Assembly (NCBI RefSeq): GCF_008727735.1
Contig: NZ_CP044227.1
Span: forward strand, 2,057,001-2,121,000
DNA from: Flintibacter sp. KGMB00164
Lineage (GTDB): Bacteria; Bacillota; Clostridia; Oscillospirales; Oscillospiraceae
Direction: 5' to 3'
Length of the DNA: 64,000 nucleotides
Shown: positions 1 to 8,687 of the stretch, in pieces
Position numbering within the stretch: the stretch's first letter is position 1
Layout: each line of letters opens with the position of its first letter
Notes under the pieces: generated by a model
Database searches by the model: none
What the model was told of the DNA's origin: nothing
Seen by the model: the letters and a program-made list of their open reading frames with translations, nothing else
Position numbers and translations under genes: made by a program

Positions 1-15
1 CCATCATAGCACTTG

Positions 16-30
16 TGAAAATAATTTTCA
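16..30. promoter_or_regulatory. Fur/PerR-like 7-1-7 palindrome, copy 1
   Basis: TGAAAATAATTTTCA is a perfect 7-1-7 inverted repeat, the architecture of Fur-family operators (TGATAAT-N-ATTATCA). An identical 15-mer lies at 167-181. A weak promoter-like pair (TTGTGA at 14-19, TATTAG 17 bases further) would place it inside the -35/-10 spacer. Assignment to Fur, PerR or Zur is inference. Confidence 0.5.
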
Positions 31-166
31 ATTCGTATTAGTGTTTAAAATTTTTTCACAATTTCTGTGTACAATGACAAATGAATGTGAAATTTTCTTG
101 AAGCATGTGGTTTTTTACCTGTATTTATTCCATTCTTTTCTGACTCACTCCCGCTCCTCCCCGCTT

Positions 167-181
167 TGAAAATAATTTTCA
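167..181. promoter_or_regulatory. Fur/PerR-like 7-1-7 palindrome, copy 2
   Basis: This is a second, exact copy of TGAAAATAATTTTCA, 151 bases after the first and about 155 bases before the flavodiiron start codon. Apart from the two copies, the 335 bases upstream of the gene hold AT-rich sequence and a possible -10 (TATGAT at 285-290) without a convincing -35. I see no gene there. Confidence 0.5.
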
Positions 182-335
182 TTCCACTTCCCTTCTCCGA
201 AGTGTCTCTCCTCTTCTCTTTCTTCCGTCATCTCTCACAGTTTCCGGCGGGAAAAACCCGCTACCAATTTTCTAAGGTGTGTGATATGATAAAGGGCGGT
301 TTCAAGATACTTTACCAGAAAGAAGGGTTTTCAAT

Positions 336-1688
336 ATGCACTGTATCCGTCATGTCACCGAAGATCTGATTTGGATCGGCGGAAACGACCGCCAGCACCC
401 CCTGTTCGAGAGCACCCATCCGGTTCCCCGTGGGATGTCCTTCAACTCCTACTTGCTGCTGGATGAGAAGACCGTGCTGTTTGACACGGTGGACCGGGCC
501 GTTCAGACCCAGTTCTTTGAAAATCTGGAGTATGCTCTGGGCGGTCGTAAGCTGGACTATGTCTTTGTCCACCACATGGAGCCCGACCACGCCGCTACTC
601 TGGGCGATGTGATGCTCCGCCATCCCGAGGCCACCATCGTCTGCAACGGCAAGATCCTGAACATGATCCGCCAGTTCCACTGCACCGATCCCAAGGAAGT
701 CCATCTGGTCAACGAGGGCGACTCCATCACCACCGGCCGGCACACCTTCACCTTCGTCAACGCCCCCATGGTCCACTGGCCCGAGGTTATGGTGAGCTAC
801 GACTCCACCGATAAGATTCTCTTCTCCGCCGATGCCTTCGGCACCTTCGGCGCCCTCAACGGCGTACTCTTTGCTGATGAGGTAAACTTTGACCGGGACT
901 GGCTGGATGAGGCCCGCCGGTATTACACCAACATCGTGGGCAAGTACGGTCCCCAGGTTCAGGCCCTGCTGAAAAAGGCCGCCGGCCTGGATATCCAGAT
1001 GATCTGCCCCCTCCACGGTCCCGTGTGGCGCAAGGATCTGGGCTACATCGTGGACAAGTACGCCAAGTGGGCCGCCTATGAGCCCGAGGTCCAGGGCGTG
1101 CTCATCGCCTTTGCCTCCGTGTACGGCGGCACCGAGACGGCTGCCAACATCCTGGCCTGCCGTCTGGCCGAGATGGGCATCCCTGTGGAGATGTACGACG
1201 TGTCGGTGACCCACTACTCCTACGTTCTCTCCGACGCCTTCAAGTACAGCCACATCGTCTTTGCCTCCACCACCTATAACAACGGCATCTTTGTCTCCAT
1301 GGAGAATCTCCTCCACGACATCGCCCACCACGCCCTGCGCAACCGCAAGGTCGCCCTCATTCAGAACGGTTCCTGGGCTCCCGCCAGCGGCAAGCTGATG
1401 ACCGAAATCATCTCTGGCATGAAGGGCATGGAGATTCTGGAGGCCCCTGTCACCCTGAAGTCCACCCTGGCTCCCGGCCAGGACGCCGAGCTGGAGGCCC
1501 TGGCCAAGGTCCTCGCCGCCAGCGTGAAGGGCGAAGAAGTGGTCGAGGAAGCTCCCGCTCCCCAGGACAAGCCCAAGGGCTTTGTCTGCAAGATCTGCGG
1601 CTTTGTTTACGAGTCGGATACCCTGCCTGACGACTTCATCTGCCCCATCTGCCGCCGTCCCGCCAGTGATTTCGAACCCTTAGCCTGA
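336..1688 (+). CDS. Flavodiiron protein (FprA type) with C-terminal rubredoxin
   Basis: A cytoplasmic enzyme that reduces O2 to water (and possibly NO) in anaerobes. The N-terminal beta-lactamase-like domain carries the diiron ligands: HxExDH at residues 80-85, a His in 'MVHWPE', an Asp in 'SADAFG' and a His in 'PLHGP'. The flavodoxin domain that follows has the FMN loop 'SVYGGTETA'. The last ~37 residues are a rubredoxin, with CxxC pairs at about 418/421 and 436/439. Plain FprA proteins are about 400 residues, so the 450-residue length is explained by this tail, which should let the protein take electrons without a separate rubredoxin. AAGGG lies 8 bases before the ATG. Two Fur-family-like palindromes upstream suggest iron or peroxide control. 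Family assignment is certain; the O2 versus NO preference cannot be read from sequence. Confidence 0.95.
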   Translation: MHCIRHVTEDLIWIGGNDRQHPLFESTHPVPRGMSFNSYLLLDEKTVLFDTVDRAVQTQFFENLEYALGGRKLDYVFVHHMEPDHAATLGDVMLRHPEATIVCNGKILNMIRQFHCTDPKEVHLVNEGDSITTGRHTFTFVNAPMVHWPEVMVSYDSTDKILFSADAFGTFGALNGVLFADEVNFDRDWLDEARRYYTNIVGKYGPQVQALLKKAAGLDIQMICPLHGPVWRKDLGYIVDKYAKWAAYEPEVQGVLIAFASVYGGTETAANILACRLAEMGIPVEMYDVSVTHYSYVLSDAFKYSHIVFASTTYNNGIFVSMENLLHDIAHHALRNRKVALIQNGSWAPASGKLMTEIISGMKGMEILEAPVTLKSTLAPGQDAELEALAKVLAASVKGEEVVEEAPAPQDKPKGFVCKICGFVYESDTLPDDFICPICRRPASDFEPLA

Positions 1689-1694
1689 ATATCA

Positions 1695-1735
1695 AAATAC
1701 CCCCGTTTCGCTTCATGCGAAACGGGGGTATTTTC
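1695..1735. terminator. Bidirectional terminator between fprA and the glycosyltransferase
   Basis: A 13-bp stem (ACCCCCGTTTCGC with its complement, TTCAT loop) is flanked by A-rich and T-rich runs, so it can serve both convergent genes. Confidence 0.85.
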
Positions 1736-1746
1736 TTTATCTGAAA

Positions 1747-3006
1747 TCAGGGCATCAGCGCCTGTCGGCTTTTTCCACCAGGCTGAGGCGCCACATTGCG
1801 GGTGTGGCGAATCTCCTCCCAGACTGTGGTCTTTTTAAAGTAGCAGCCCACGGTAATAGGCAGCCAGCTCAGCAGGAACAGCCAGTAGCAGGCAACGCCC
1901 TTCCACAGGCGGCGGTCCCACTTATTCTCCACCGTCACCACCAGCACAGCCGCCGCCGTAGCGCCCAGCGCGCTGATCACCAGATTCAGGGCAAAGGCTC
2001 CCAGAGCCAGGGACAAAGAGAAGTAGGGCCGGGAGCAGCCCACCGCCAGAGCGGAGAGCACCGAGCTGCCCAGAGCAGCCACCTGGTAGGCGGGCACCAG
2101 CATGGTAGCGCCCATATCAAACACCACGCTGTCCGGCTTGCGCATCATGCGCTCCATGATCACAGGCAGATACTGATGGGCGATCTGAATGGTGCCGCTG
2201 GTCCAGCGGCGGCGCTGCTTCACCGAGATCTCATAGCTCAAAGGCTGCTCGTCATAGGTGATCGCCAGAGGGACCCACCAGATCTTTACCTCGGCCATAG
2301 CCAGCTGAACGGACATCTCCAGATCCTCACTGATGGTCTGGGTACGCCAGCCGCCCATCTTCTCCAGCGCGGCGGCGGACACCATAAAGCCGGTGCCGCC
2401 CAGCATGGCGGACAGTCCCAGTCCAGCCTTGCCGTTGTTGTGGAAGCGGCTCATCATCCAGTAGTAAATGGAGTAGCAGCCAGAAAAAGCGGTATCGTAG
2501 GGATTCTTGCTGTCCCGGTAGCCCTGAGCCGCCCGGGCGCCGGCACAGTAGGCGTTGTTCATTTCCTTCAAGAAATCGGGGTGGGCCACATTGTCCGCGT
2601 CGAACACGCAGAAAGCATCGTAGCCACGACCAGCCAGCTGGTTGTAGGCAAAGCGCATGACCTCGCCCTTGCTCTTGACGGGAACGGTGCACTCCAGTAC
2701 CTTGGCGCCGAAATTGGCGGCCGCCTGAGCGGTGTTATCGGTACAGTTATTGGGGATCACGTATACATCATACAGTTCCGGGGGATAGTTCTGGGCCAGC
2801 AGGCTGTTGACCAGGGAGCCGATGACCAGCTCCTCATTGCGGGCAGCGATCAAAACAGCAAACCGGGTCCGGGCCGGGTGCCTGCCGTAATCCATGGGGC
2901 GCCGCCAGGACATCAGAGCTGTCACAAAATAATAACCGCCCCAAACGGTCATTGCCAGACCCAATACACTGGCAAAAGCCAGCATCAATCGTGCGGTAAA
3001 CTCCAT
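1747..3006 (-). CDS. Membrane-bound processive glycosyltransferase, family 2
   Basis: Likely adds sugars from nucleotide-sugars to a surface polysaccharide at the inner face of the membrane. One transmembrane helix (residues ~5-30) precedes the GT2 domain. The GT2 signature residues are all visible: 'VFDADN' (DxD metal site), 'GTGFMV', 'SEDLEM' (catalytic ED) and 'QRRRW' (the QxxRW motif of processive enzymes such as cellulose and hyaluronan synthases). Three or four hydrophobic segments follow. At 419 residues it is of normal length for this group. An AAAGGAGG site precedes the ATG. It stands alone, convergent with fprA, with no other polysaccharide genes next to it, so the product is unknown. 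Poly-N-acetylglucosamine or a glycolipid are possibilities. Confidence 0.85.
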   Translation of the reverse strand: MEFTARLMLAFASVLGLAMTVWGGYYFVTALMSWRRPMDYGRHPARTRFAVLIAARNEELVIGSLVNSLLAQNYPPELYDVYVIPNNCTDNTAQAAANFGAKVLECTVPVKSKGEVMRFAYNQLAGRGYDAFCVFDADNVAHPDFLKEMNNAYCAGARAAQGYRDSKNPYDTAFSGCYSIYYWMMSRFHNNGKAGLGLSAMLGGTGFMVSAAALEKMGGWRTQTISEDLEMSVQLAMAEVKIWWVPLAITYDEQPLSYEISVKQRRRWTSGTIQIAHQYLPVIMERMMRKPDSVVFDMGATMLVPAYQVAALGSSVLSALAVGCSRPYFSLSLALGAFALNLVISALGATAAAVLVVTVENKWDRRLWKGVACYWLFLLSWLPITVGCYFKKTTVWEEIRHTRNVAPQPGGKSRQALMP

Positions 3007-3167
3007 GGTCCAATCCTCCTTTGCTTGATGGTCCCAGTGTAACAGTGAAATGTTAAGCCCACACCATATAAATCATTAAGATTTTTAAAAGATCTCTTTA
3101 AAAGCCCCTTTTCCCCTTACTTTCTCCCCTCTATTCCAGAGTGGGGAAAAATTAACAGAATGTTTGT

Positions 3168-3196
3168 TTGCCTTTTTCCCCCGCTCCCTTTATAAT
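3168..3196 (+). promoter_or_regulatory. Promoter of the OpuC-type transporter operon
   Basis: TTGCCT and TATAAT are 17 bases apart, about 120 bases before the ATPase start. The rest of the 310-base gap from 3007 to 3316 shows nothing further that I can support. Confidence 0.55.
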
Positions 3197-3316
3197 ATTT
3201 ACATAATACTTTTTATTTTTATCCACTTTTTGTTGTTCCTTTTCACCCATTATAGCGCTGCATGACCACCTTTGCGTGTTCCGGTTCTGCCGCGCTAGCG
3301 CAAAGGAGGTACCTAT

Positions 3317-4429
3317 TTGCTTCAGTTTGAACATGTCTCCCTGGCCTACGGTTCCCAGCAGATTCTGCACGATCTGTGCTTTCAGATCCCGGACGGTCAA
3401 ATGACCGTGCTCATCGGCCCGTCCGGCTGCGGCAAGACCACCACGCTGAAAATGATCAACCGCCTCATCGAGCCCACCAGCGGAAAGATCTATCTGGATG
3501 GCGAAGACATCGCCACCAAGGACAAGGTGGATCTGCGCCGGCATATCGGCTATGTCATCCAGCAGATCGGCCTGTTCCCCAATATGACGGTGGCCCAAAA
3601 CATCTGCGTGGTTCCCACTCTGCTGAAATACAGTAAGGAGGAGTGCGACCGCATCGCCCGGCAGCTGCTGGAGATGGTCAATCTCCCCTATGAGCAGTAC
3701 GCCCATAAATACCCCAGCGAGATGTCCGGCGGTCAGCAGCAGCGCATCGGCATCCTCCGGGCACTGGCTGCCTCGCCCCCCATCGTCCTGATGGATGAGC
3801 CCTTCTCCGCCCTGGACCCCATGACCCGCCGTTCCCTGCAGCAGGAGGTGCGCAACCTTCAGCAGAAGCTGCACAAGACCATCGTCTTTGTCACCCACGA
3901 CATGGAGGAAGCCCTGGACCTGGCGGACGTGATCGTCTTTATGGACCACGGCAAGATCGTACAGATGGCGCCCCCGGAGGAGATGCTGGCCCACCCGGCT
4001 ACCGGGCAGATTCAGGACTTTTTGGGCAAGTTCATTCAAACCAACTCCCCCAACGACCTCACTGCCGCCGACTTCATGCGCACCGGCGTTTACGCCGTCT
4101 CCGCCAACCGCGGCATCAATGAGTGCGTCAGTAAAATGCAGCGCCACAATGTAGACACCCTGCTGGTGGTAGACGATCAGGGCAAGTATCAGGGCACAGT
4201 CTCCATCGCCGACATCCGTCTCACCGGCCACGTGGTCAAGACCATTCAGCCTCTGATCCGCTGCAACACTCCCACCGTCCACGCCCAGGATAACGCCAAG
4301 GACTGCTTTGACCAGCTCATCTCCAGCGGCGCCCCCTACCTCGTGGTGCTGGGAGACGGAGAACAAGTAGCCGGCATCATCACCAAAACCAGCATGGCCT
4401 CCGCCATGGCAGAGCAGCTTTGGGGGTGA
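3317..4429 (+). CDS. OpuCA-type ABC transporter ATPase with two CBS domains
   Basis: Energises an importer of the osmoprotectant/ergothioneine class at the cytoplasmic membrane. The ATPase half shows Walker A 'GPSGCGKTT', signature 'MSGGQQQR', Walker B 'VLMDEP' and a switch His in 'VTHDMEE'. Residues ~250-370 form a CBS pair, which in OpuA/OpuC relatives senses ionic strength or cyclic-di-AMP. The start is TTG at 3317, chosen because AGGAGGT lies 6 bases upstream and the protein then begins 'LQFEHVSLAYG' as expected for the family. It is the first gene of three, with a 6-base gap to the next. Substrate cannot be told from the ATPase; glycine betaine, carnitine, choline and ergothioneine are all possible. 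Confidence 0.9.
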   Translation: MLQFEHVSLAYGSQQILHDLCFQIPDGQMTVLIGPSGCGKTTTLKMINRLIEPTSGKIYLDGEDIATKDKVDLRRHIGYVIQQIGLFPNMTVAQNICVVPTLLKYSKEECDRIARQLLEMVNLPYEQYAHKYPSEMSGGQQQRIGILRALAASPPIVLMDEPFSALDPMTRRSLQQEVRNLQQKLHKTIVFVTHDMEEALDLADVIVFMDHGKIVQMAPPEEMLAHPATGQIQDFLGKFIQTNSPNDLTAADFMRTGVYAVSANRGINECVSKMQRHNVDTLLVVDDQGKYQGTVSIADIRLTGHVVKTIQPLIRCNTPTVHAQDNAKDCFDQLISSGAPYLVVLGDGEQVAGIITKTSMASAMAEQLWG

Positions 4430-4435
4430 GGCAGA

Positions 4436-5065
4436 GTGACATTCCACGACTTACCAAAGGCTCTGCTGGAACATCTGGGTTTTACCTTTGTCTCGGTAGC
4501 GGTAGGCTTTGTGCTGGGCGTGCTGCTCGGCATTCTGCTCTCTCGCCTGCCGAAAAACCTGTCCAAGCTGATTTTACCCATCCTCTCCATCTTCAACACC
4601 ATCCCCGGCGTCGTATTTGTGGGCCTGCTGTTTCTGGTTCTGGGCATGCAGCCTATCACCGTGCTTATCGCCCTGTCCATCTACGCAACCTTTCCCATCC
4701 TCAAAAATACGTACGCCGGTCTCTCCTCGGTGGAGGGGCAGTATATTGAGGCAGCCAAGGGCTGCGGTATGAGCCCCATCCAGTGTCTCGTCCGGGTGGA
4801 ACTGCCTCTGGCTCTGCCCACCATCATCGGCGGACTGCGCATGTCCACCGTCTACACCGTCAGCTGGGCGGTGCTGGCCGCCATGATCGGACAAGGAGGC
4901 CTTGGCACCTTCATCTACGCAGGCGTCAGCGCCAATGACAACGGTCTCATCCTTCTGGGCGCCGTTCCCGCTGCCATCCTGGCCTTTGTACTGGGCTCTT
5001 TGGTGGACGCCCTTCAGCGCCGGGCCGTGCCCCGTGGCATGCGGAAAGGGGGTGGGGACCTGTGA
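4436..5065 (+). CDS. OpuCB-type ABC transporter permease
   Basis: Integral membrane permease of the binding-protein-dependent type, 209 residues with about five or six hydrophobic segments. The EAA loop that docks on the ATPase is visible as 'EAAKGCGMSP' followed by 'LPLALPTIIGG'. It starts at a GTG six bases after the ATPase stop, and its stop overlaps the next start by four bases (GTGA), so the two are translationally coupled. Together with the permease half of the following gene it should form a heterodimeric pore. Confidence 0.9.
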   Translation: MTFHDLPKALLEHLGFTFVSVAVGFVLGVLLGILLSRLPKNLSKLILPILSIFNTIPGVVFVGLLFLVLGMQPITVLIALSIYATFPILKNTYAGLSSVEGQYIEAAKGCGMSPIQCLVRVELPLALPTIIGGLRMSTVYTVSWAVLAAMIGQGGLGTFIYAGVSANDNGLILLGAVPAAILAFVLGSLVDALQRRAVPRGMRKGGGDL

Positions 5066-6600
5066 CCTTCCAAGTGATCTTTGAGCACCTGTCCATGGTC
5101 ATTGTGGCCCTGCTCTTTGCCCTCATCGCCGGCGTCCCCCTGGGTGTACTCTCCTACTTCTATCCCCGGACGGGCAAGATCATCCTGCGGGTGGTGGACC
5201 TCATTCAGACTACCCCCGCCCTGGCTCTGCTGGGTATTATCATGGTGTTTATGGGCGCCGGAAAGCCCACCGTCATCGTGGGCCTGGCCCTCTACTCCCT
5301 GCTTCCTATCGTACGCAACACGGTGCTGGGCCTCAACCAGGTACCCTCTGCTCTGAAAGAGGCGGCCACCGGCATGGGCATGACCCGGATGTACCAGCTG
5401 CGGCGGGTGGAGATCCCCCTGGCCGCCCCCATCATCTTTACCGGTGTGCGCATCGCTGCTGTCAACGCCATCGGCACGGCGGTCTTTGCCGCCATGGTGG
5501 GCGGCGGAGGCCTGGGCAACATCATCAACACCGGCATCCGGCAAAATGATATGAAGGCCATTCTCAGCGGCACCGGTGTGCTCATGGCTATGGCCCTCAT
5601 TCTGGATCTTATCATGGCCCTGGTGGAGCATCGCATGAACCGCCGCTCCGACCGCGCCCCCTCCCCTGCCGGCAAGCTGCTCACCCGGGCCGTGGCTGCG
5701 GTAACTGCGGTGGCCTGTGTGGCTCTTACCGTGTGGACCTTCCTTCCCCAGCAGGAGGACGGTCTGGTCCTCTACGAGGGGCAGTTCTCCGAGGTCCAGC
5801 TGGTCAATAGCATGATCAAGCAGTTGGTGGAGGACCGCTACAACCTCACTGTCACCATCAAGGACCAGATGACGGCCGTCAACAACTTCAATGCTATGAC
5901 AGGGCAGGACCACAGCTGTGACCTGATGTACACCTGGGACGGCACCCTGCTGACCACCATCATGGGACTGGACACCACCGATATCCCCGATGGGCAGACA
6001 CTCTATGACTTTGTCAACGAGAAGATGAATACGGAATATGACGCCCGTCTCATGGGCAAGATCGGCGTGAACAACACCTACGCCATCGGCGTGACCCAGG
6101 ATGTGATGGACACCTATCATCCCACAAAAATCAGCGATCTGGTGCCTGTTGCCGGCGAGCTGCGCTTCGGCGCCGAGTCTGACTTCTTCACCAGTGCAGG
6201 CAGTATGAAGTATGATCCCTTCGTTCAGTTCTATGGCCTGAACTTTGCCAAGGCCACCCCGGTGGACATCATGCTCAAGTACACCGCCATTGAGCAGGGA
6301 GCCTATGATGTGATGGTCGTCTACGCCACCGACGGTCTGAACATCCGGGCGGGCCTTACTGTATTGGAGGATGACCTGCACTTCTTCCCCGACTACTACG
6401 GCACCATTCTGGTGCGCAACGATGTATTTGAGCGTTTCGAGGAACAGGCACCTGATCTGGAGGAAACCCTGTCCCTGCTCAACGGTAAGTTTACCGACCA
6501 GCTCATGAGCCAGCTCACTTACCGGGTAGACGTGGAGCAGGAGCCGGTAGACCAGGTAGCCCGGGACTTTTTGGTGGAAGCAGGTCTGCTGGAGCAGTAA
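5062..6600 (+). CDS. Permease fused to OpuAC-type substrate-binding protein
   Basis: The first ~195 residues are a second OpuC-family permease with its EAA loop ('EAATGMGMTRMYQLRR'). A further transmembrane segment around residues 210-230 exports the rest, a type II periplasmic-binding-like domain (residues ~235-512). Such permease-binding protein fusions occur in EgtU-type (ergothioneine) and some betaine/choline systems, where the receptor is tethered to the pore rather than being a separate lipoprotein. No separate binding-protein gene follows, which fits. The aromatic-cage residues that would tell betaine from ergothioneine cannot be assigned by eye. The GTG start overlaps the previous stop. 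Confidence 0.88.
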   Translation: MTFQVIFEHLSMVIVALLFALIAGVPLGVLSYFYPRTGKIILRVVDLIQTTPALALLGIIMVFMGAGKPTVIVGLALYSLLPIVRNTVLGLNQVPSALKEAATGMGMTRMYQLRRVEIPLAAPIIFTGVRIAAVNAIGTAVFAAMVGGGGLGNIINTGIRQNDMKAILSGTGVLMAMALILDLIMALVEHRMNRRSDRAPSPAGKLLTRAVAAVTAVACVALTVWTFLPQQEDGLVLYEGQFSEVQLVNSMIKQLVEDRYNLTVTIKDQMTAVNNFNAMTGQDHSCDLMYTWDGTLLTTIMGLDTTDIPDGQTLYDFVNEKMNTEYDARLMGKIGVNNTYAIGVTQDVMDTYHPTKISDLVPVAGELRFGAESDFFTSAGSMKYDPFVQFYGLNFAKATPVDIMLKYTAIEQGAYDVMVVYATDGLNIRAGLTVLEDDLHFFPDYYGTILVRNDVFERFEEQAPDLEETLSLLNGKFTDQLMSQLTYRVDVEQEPVDQVARDFLVEAGLLEQ

Positions 6601-6629
6601 CTCTTCCACACCCTGCACTCAAAATGTGC

Positions 6630-6674
6630 AAAACGCGCCCCGTGTCAGTGTTTGAACTGGCACGAGGCGCGTTT
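6630..6674. terminator. Bidirectional terminator, transporter operon / cotH-like gene
   Basis: The long stem AAACGCGCC...GGCGCGTTT continues inward as CGTGTCAGT/ACTGGCACG after one mismatch. It lies between the two convergent stop codons. Confidence 0.8.
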
Positions 6675-6692
6675 ATTCTGCTACCGGGGAAA

Positions 6693-8672
6693 TCAGGCCC
6701 GCTTTCGATATCTCCACGCAAGAATCAGGCCTGCCAGGAGCACTGCGGCGCTGGCTGCCAGCAGGACTCCATATTCGCGGTTTAAAGCGCTCTGATTTCC
6801 GCCTCCCACCTCCAGTTTCATAGGATCTTGTCCGCTTTCTGCTGCGGTGTTGGCCTGGGGACGCTCAGGAACATTGCCGTCCATCGGCAGGGAAGCTGAT
6901 TCTTCTCCCGCAGGCAGATCGAATGGCTGGCCGCCGGAAGGCACTTCCTCCCCCTGGGGCTGAGCACTTATATCTTCCCGCTCCATAGGTCCGCCCATCC
7001 CGCCGCCCATGGCATTGTTCATGGTACCCATGTCCGAAATACTCAGTTCCGAGGCATCCACCAGAGCGCTGCTGTCCTCCGCCTGGCCGTCAGAGGTGGA
7101 GGGGATGGTCCCGTCCAGCTGGCCCTGGACGCTCTCAGCCCGCAGCAGGCAGAACTGCTCCAGCGTCTCGATTCCCGTTTCAAATTCCTCATAGGTACAG
7201 AATTTGGTGGGGTCTTTTTCCACATAGGGGGCAATGAGCTGCTTTGTCTGGGCCATCATCTGGGTAAAATAGCCGCTGTCAAAGTAGGAGGAGATAAAGT
7301 CCGCAAAGTACTGGTGGTACAGCTGGGTGTACTCTTCGCTCTCAAAAATCCAGGCCAACATGGGGCGGGAGTCCACGGTCCCGCCGGACACCGGGGTGTC
7401 AATGGGGTAGTTTACCATGGAGGTGGCATCCTGTCCGCCCTGGAAGCCGCCAAAGGCCAGGTTATAGTCCCAGGGGATCATGGACAACTGACCGTCCTCT
7501 TCGTAGAGGTAGTAGTTGTGGATCATGGAGCCGGTGTAGCTGTCAAAGTTACACACAAAGTTGTGCACTACGAAGTAGCGGATCACCTCGTCCACATCTA
7601 CCACACTCTCAATATTCTCACCCTCATTCAGCTGCTTGAGGACGGCAATAAGCCGGTCCTTGTCGGCGTCGGTGATATCAGTTTTGGCGTTGTCAAAGAT
7701 GTTGGAATAGCTGTCGTAGTCGTCATCGGTGTAGATAAGGGATACATCGCTGCTGCCCATGGAACCGCCCATACCGCCTCCCCGGCCACCGAACTGTTTA
7801 TCCGTCTGAACCGGATCTGTGGTCTGACTGTCCGAGGCATCATCCTGAGAGGGGACTGTGCCCGGCATACCTTGGGGCATAGTTTCTGTGTCAGACTGCA
7901 CTTCTTCCCCAGTATCCGGCGGCGTCATACCGTCTGGCCGCTGCCCCTTCATAGCCTGTCGGTCGGGAAGGGTACTCTGGCCCTCTTCGCCGCTTTGATC
8001 GTCCATCCAGTCCTCCAGATCAAATTCTCCGCCGTTGCCCCGGCCGCCGCCCATGCTCATGCTGTCAGGCTTATAGAGCTCTCCATAGTCGCTGCCGTAG
8101 TTGCGCTCCAGGAAAGACTCCTCCACCCCCTCCACCGCCAGATAGAGGCCCCAATCCTCCCCGTTGACGGTAATATACACATAGCTGCACAAAGGGGCGT
8201 CCACGCCGAAATAGCCCATCATCTGATAGGTGAGGTAGTCCTTCATATAGGTGTTGTCCTGAATGATGTTGTTGAGACTGAGCTTATCCAAGCCGTGGTA
8301 GCTGATCGTACTGTCATAGTGGTCAAACTCAATTTTAAAGCTGTATCGGTCGTTTCCATAGCTGGCCACCTGGGTCAGAGAGGTATTGCCCTTGGCCCGG
8401 ATGGCCACGTTGTTATAGCTCTCGTTGTCGATGACCACCGAGCACAGCTCGTACTCCTCGTCGGTACAGCCCTCCAGGAACCCCTCCCAATCATCCATAA
8501 CAATGTCAATGGTATGGACCCTTGACGTGTCAAACAGACGGCTCTCATATCCCTGGGCCGTGGAGGCCGCCTGGATACCTAAGGAGGGAGCGTTTAGAAA
8601 GACTCCGGTCACCACCAAGGCTAAAAGCAGAGCCAGGCAGCAGATCTTGTCCATGTATTTATGGGTCGACAT
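6693..8672 (-). CDS. CotH-like surface protein kinase family protein
   Basis: An exported, membrane-anchored member of the CotH family, which in Bacillus spores is an atypical kinase. An N-terminal hydrophobic export segment (residues ~10-35) is followed by the CotH domain. Recognisable family blocks are 'WGLYLAVEGVEESFL', 'HNFVCNFDSYTG' and 'MIPWDYNLAFGG' (about residues 396-407), the last two holding the Asp residues expected for metal/ATP binding. A Gly/Met/Asp/Gln-rich stretch of about 100 residues (roughly 205-305) interrupts the domain, and a second low-complexity stretch precedes a C-terminal membrane helix and Arg/Lys tail (~634-659). It is the last gene of VTC-DUF4956-CotH, 15 bases after DUF4956. 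Kinase activity and target are not established by sequence. Confidence 0.85.
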   Translation of the reverse strand: MSTHKYMDKICCLALLLALVVTGVFLNAPSLGIQAASTAQGYESRLFDTSRVHTIDIVMDDWEGFLEGCTDEEYELCSVVIDNESYNNVAIRAKGNTSLTQVASYGNDRYSFKIEFDHYDSTISYHGLDKLSLNNIIQDNTYMKDYLTYQMMGYFGVDAPLCSYVYITVNGEDWGLYLAVEGVEESFLERNYGSDYGELYKPDSMSMGGGRGNGGEFDLEDWMDDQSGEEGQSTLPDRQAMKGQRPDGMTPPDTGEEVQSDTETMPQGMPGTVPSQDDASDSQTTDPVQTDKQFGGRGGGMGGSMGSSDVSLIYTDDDYDSYSNIFDNAKTDITDADKDRLIAVLKQLNEGENIESVVDVDEVIRYFVVHNFVCNFDSYTGSMIHNYYLYEEDGQLSMIPWDYNLAFGGFQGGQDATSMVNYPIDTPVSGGTVDSRPMLAWIFESEEYTQLYHQYFADFISSYFDSGYFTQMMAQTKQLIAPYVEKDPTKFCTYEEFETGIETLEQFCLLRAESVQGQLDGTIPSTSDGQAEDSSALVDASELSISDMGTMNNAMGGGMGGPMEREDISAQPQGEEVPSGGQPFDLPAGEESASLPMDGNVPERPQANTAAESGQDPMKLEVGGGNQSALNREYGVLLAASAAVLLAGLILAWRYRKRA

Positions 8673-8687
8673 GGTCTGCTCCTTTCT

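Noticed and set aside
166..369. A 67-codon frame upstream of the flavodiiron gene
   Set aside because: It runs through the palindrome and the leader, has no ribosome site, and overlaps the true start.
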